Source: Oscillospiraceae bacterium
GTDB taxonomy: Bacteria; Bacillota; Clostridia; Oscillospirales; Oscillospiraceae
NCBI GenBank assembly: GCA_016297855.1
Contig: JAEDFW010000012.1
Coordinates: 1 to 23,082, forward strand
Direction of reading: 5' to 3'
Length of the DNA stretch: 23,082 bases
Positions within the stretch are counted from its first letter, which is position 1, and each line of letters starts with the position of its first letter. The translations under genes and the position numbers were made by a program. This document shows, piece by piece, positions 21,164 through 23,082 of this stretch. The notes below the pieces were generated by a model. The model did no database searches and was not told the origin of the DNA. It saw only the letters and a program-made list of their open reading frames with translations.

Positions 21164-22450
21164 ATGGTAAGAATCGATCTGAGCGGAACGCAGCAATTTG
21201 TGACGAAGCCTTTGGATGAGGCGGCCTGCCAGGCTGCCATCGACACGCTGGTAAACGGCACCGGCGCGGGCAGCGATTTTACCGGCTGGGTCAATCTGCC
21301 GGTGGACTACGACAAGGATGAATTTGCCCGCATCGAGAAGGCGGCGGAGAAGATCAAGTCTGACTCCAAGGCGCTGGTCGTGGTCGGCATCGGCGGATCG
21401 TATCTCGGCGCGCGCGCGGTGGTCGAGCTGCTTAAAAGCCCCAACTATAACGTGCTGGCGAAAAACACGCCCGATCTCTACTTTGCCGGCAACGGCATCT
21501 CGGCGCAGGCCGTGCAGGAAATCATCGCCATGATCGGCGATCGTGACTTCTCCGTGAACGTCATCTCCAAATCCGGCACGACCACCGAGCCTGCCATCGC
21601 GTTCCGTATTTTCAAGGAGCTTCTGGAAAAGAAGTATGGCAAGGAAGGCGCAAAGGGCCGCATCTATGCCACTACCGACAAGGCGCGCGGCGCGCTCAAG
21701 ACGCTCGCTACGCAGGAGGGCTATGAGAGCTTCATCGTGCCCGATAACATCGGCGGCCGCTACAGCGTGCTCACCGCCGTGGGACTTCTGCCCATCGCGT
21801 GCTGCGGCATCGATATCAACAAGCTCATGCAGGGCGCCGCGCAGGAGCGCGAGCAGTGCCTGTCGCTTGGCGTCAGGAGCGCGGCTGCGCAGTACGCCAT
21901 GAGCCGGCAGTATCTGTCTGCTGACGGTAAGTTCATCGAGATTCTTGCGGCCTATGAACCGGCGTTCCGCTTCATGGCCGAGTGGTGGAAGCAGCTCTAC
22001 GGCGAGTCCGAGGGCAAAGACGGCGTGGGCATCTTCCCGGCGTCCGTCGATCTCACACCCGATCTGCACTCGATGGGCCAGTATATCCAGGATGGCCGCC
22101 GTATACTGCAGGAGACGGTCGTGTTCTTTGATGAGACGGCTGCGTCCGTGCAGGTACCCGGCGACGAGGCAAACCTCGATGGACTCAATTATCTGGCGGG
22201 CCGCGAGCTGAGCTACATCAACGAGAAGGCCATGCAGGCCACCAAGGCCGCGCATATCTCCGGCGGCGTACCCGTGACCGAGATCCGTCTGCCCCGCAAC
22301 TGCGAAGAGGCGGTCGGCGCGCTCATCTACTTCTTTGAGTTCGCGTGCGGCGTGTCGGGCTACATTTCGGGTGTGAACCCGTTCGACCAGCCCGGCGTGG
22401 AGGCATACAAGAAGAATATGTTCCATCTGCTGGGTAAGCCGGGTTATTGA
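21164..22450 (+). CDS. pgi: Glucose-6-phosphate isomerase
   Basis: 428 residues. It interconverts glucose 6-phosphate and fructose 6-phosphate at the head of glycolysis. Landmarks are VVVGIGGSYLGARAVVELLK, the phosphate-binding NVISKSGTTTEPAIAFR, and the C-terminal family signature GVNPFDQPGVEAYKKNMF with the catalytic lysine. The length suits the short bacterial form. A GGGAGG site lies before the ATG. It follows the kinase by 45 bp; together they convert glucose to fructose 6-phosphate. A strong terminator follows. Confidence 0.96.
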   Translation: MVRIDLSGTQQFVTKPLDEAACQAAIDTLVNGTGAGSDFTGWVNLPVDYDKDEFARIEKAAEKIKSDSKALVVVGIGGSYLGARAVVELLKSPNYNVLAKNTPDLYFAGNGISAQAVQEIIAMIGDRDFSVNVISKSGTTTEPAIAFRIFKELLEKKYGKEGAKGRIYATTDKARGALKTLATQEGYESFIVPDNIGGRYSVLTAVGLLPIACCGIDINKLMQGAAQEREQCLSLGVRSAAAQYAMSRQYLSADGKFIEILAAYEPAFRFMAEWWKQLYGESEGKDGVGIFPASVDLTPDLHSMGQYIQDGRRILQETVVFFDETAASVQVPGDEANLDGLNYLAGRELSYINEKAMQATKAAHISGGVPVTEIRLPRNCEEAVGALIYFFEFACGVSGYISGVNPFDQPGVEAYKKNMFHLLGKPGY

Positions 22451-22461
22451 TCTGAATGAAG

Positions 22462-22493
22462 AAATGGCTGCACGAATGTGCAGCCATTTTTTT
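22462..22493 (+). terminator. Rho-independent terminator after pgi
   Basis: AAATGGCTGCAC (22462-22473), loop GAAT, GTGCAGCCATTT (22478-22489), running into a seven-base T-run. Confidence 0.94.
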
Positions 22494-22549
22494 GTGCGCT
22501 GTTTCAGCGCCTTTGTAAAATCCGATGCGAAAACGGCAAGTCCTTTTTA

Positions 22550-22600
22550 CAAAAGTTTAACGCAACCTTGATTTCCGAATTTACAGAAAAACGATAAGAT
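22550..22600 (+). promoter_or_regulatory. Likely promoter region of pstS with possible Pho box
   Basis: TTTAACG, TTGATTT and TTTACAG blocks lie about 11 bases apart upstream of a TAAGAT -10-like box (22595-22600), with no well spaced -35. Direct TTTACA-like repeats in place of a -35 are typical of PhoP-activated genes in Gram-positive bacteria. The repeats here are imperfect, so this is tentative. Confidence 0.4.
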
Positions 22601-22649
22601 GGCAGCGTGGTTGAAATCCAATAGATTGTATGAAAAAGGAGAAATTCAA

Positions 22650-23082
22650 ATGAAAAAGGATTTGACGCTTGTGCTTGCCTGCCTGCTGGCGGCGGCTGTT
22701 CTGACCGGTTGCGGAGCAAAGCAGCCCGCAACGGTGACGACCGACGGCTCGACCTCGATGGAAAAGGTCATCGGCTCTCTGGGCGAGGCGTTCACGGAAG
22801 CGAACTCCGGCGCCAAGTTTACCTACAATCCCACCGGTTCCGGCTCCGGCATCACCGCTGTCGCCGAAGGCCGCTGCGATATCGGCCTGTCCAGCCGCGC
22901 GCTGAAGGATGAGGAAGTTGCGCAGGGCCTTGTGGGCACCACGCTGTGCCTCGACGGCATTGCCGTTATCGTGAACCCGGAAAACCCCGTCTCTGATCTG
23001 ACCATCGACCAGATCGCCGCCATCTACACCGGCGAGATCACCAACTGGTCGGAAGTCGGCGGCAATGATGCCGAGATCGTGC
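22650..23082 (+). CDS. pstS: Phosphate ABC transporter substrate-binding lipoprotein, N-terminal part
   Basis: 144 codons are visible before the window ends. The start MKKDLTLVLACLLAAAVLTG leads to a lipobox cysteine at residue 21. The mature part opens with VTTDGSTSMEKVIGSLGEAF, the phosphate-binding Ser/Thr loop of PstS, and continues with NPTGSGSGITAVAEGRCDIG and LSSRALKDEE, both typical. It captures phosphate outside the cell for the PstCAB importer, whose genes would be expected next. An AAAGGAG site lies 8 bases before the ATG. Confidence 0.92.
   Translation, partial: MKKDLTLVLACLLAAAVLTGCGAKQPATVTTDGSTSMEKVIGSLGEAFTEANSGAKFTYNPTGSGSGITAVAEGRCDIGLSSRALKDEEVAQGLVGTTLCLDGIAVIVNPENPVSDLTIDQIAAIYTGEITNWSEVGGNDAEIV

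Noticed and set aside
21125..22426. A 433-codon minus-strand frame
   Set aside because: Shadow of the glucose-6-phosphate isomerase gene, which has full family signatures. Long antisense frames are common in GC-rich genes.

Overview
The window looks like a chromosomal segment of a Gram-positive anaerobe of the Bacillota, most likely class Clostridia and possibly a gut Oscillospirales. This is inferred from AGGAGG-type ribosome binding sites, lipoprotein solute-binding proteins, a LacX-type epimerase, TnpV and DUF6809 mobile-element proteins, and GC-rich host genes beside visibly more AT-rich inserted DNA. No rRNA, tRNA or CRISPR array was seen.

Positions 1-4979 (all minus strand) hold a sugar uptake and regulation operon: a ROK-family repressor, a lipoprotein sugar-binding protein, a double ATPase of the RbsA/MglA type, an RbsC-type permease, and the first 17 codons of a probable D-lyxose isomerase. 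Positions 5166-6943 (minus) hold an AraC regulator overlapping an aldose 1-epimerase-like gene. Divergent from them, at 7062-8126 (+), is a UroD/MtaA-type methyltransferase-like gene.

Positions 8185-13994 are the unusual part. The 5' end of a low-molecular-weight protein tyrosine phosphatase (LMW-PTP) gene occurs three times (8185, 11905, 13963), each with the encoded start xxRILFVCHG or close to it. Only the last copy continues into a full gene. The copies delimit two inserted segments in tandem. Segment A (about 3.7 kb) carries tnpV, a frameshifted DUF6809 gene, a terminator and an arsenic-type cassette: arsR, an ArsP-like permease, the tail of a ccdA-like gene, a Cys-rich thioredoxin and a 3'-truncated acr3. 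Segment B (about 2.1 kb) carries the tail of another DUF6809 gene, a terminator and an AAA/DUF4143-type ATPase. Neither segment has a recombinase gene, but their ends carry 11-bp tandem repeats and several inverted, degenerate copies of the att core. I read this as serial site-specific integration into the phosphatase gene, in which each insertion supplies a new 5' end to the gene.

Positions 14427-22491 are ordinary host DNA: an ABC exporter (minus), an RluA-type pseudouridine synthase plus O6-methylguanine methyltransferase pair (+), an M42 peptidase and DUF2148 protein pair (minus), and an amidohydrolase, ROK sugar kinase and glucose-6-phosphate isomerase run (+). The window ends inside a PstS-like phosphate-binding lipoprotein. 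Perfect inverted repeats separate the convergent gene pairs.
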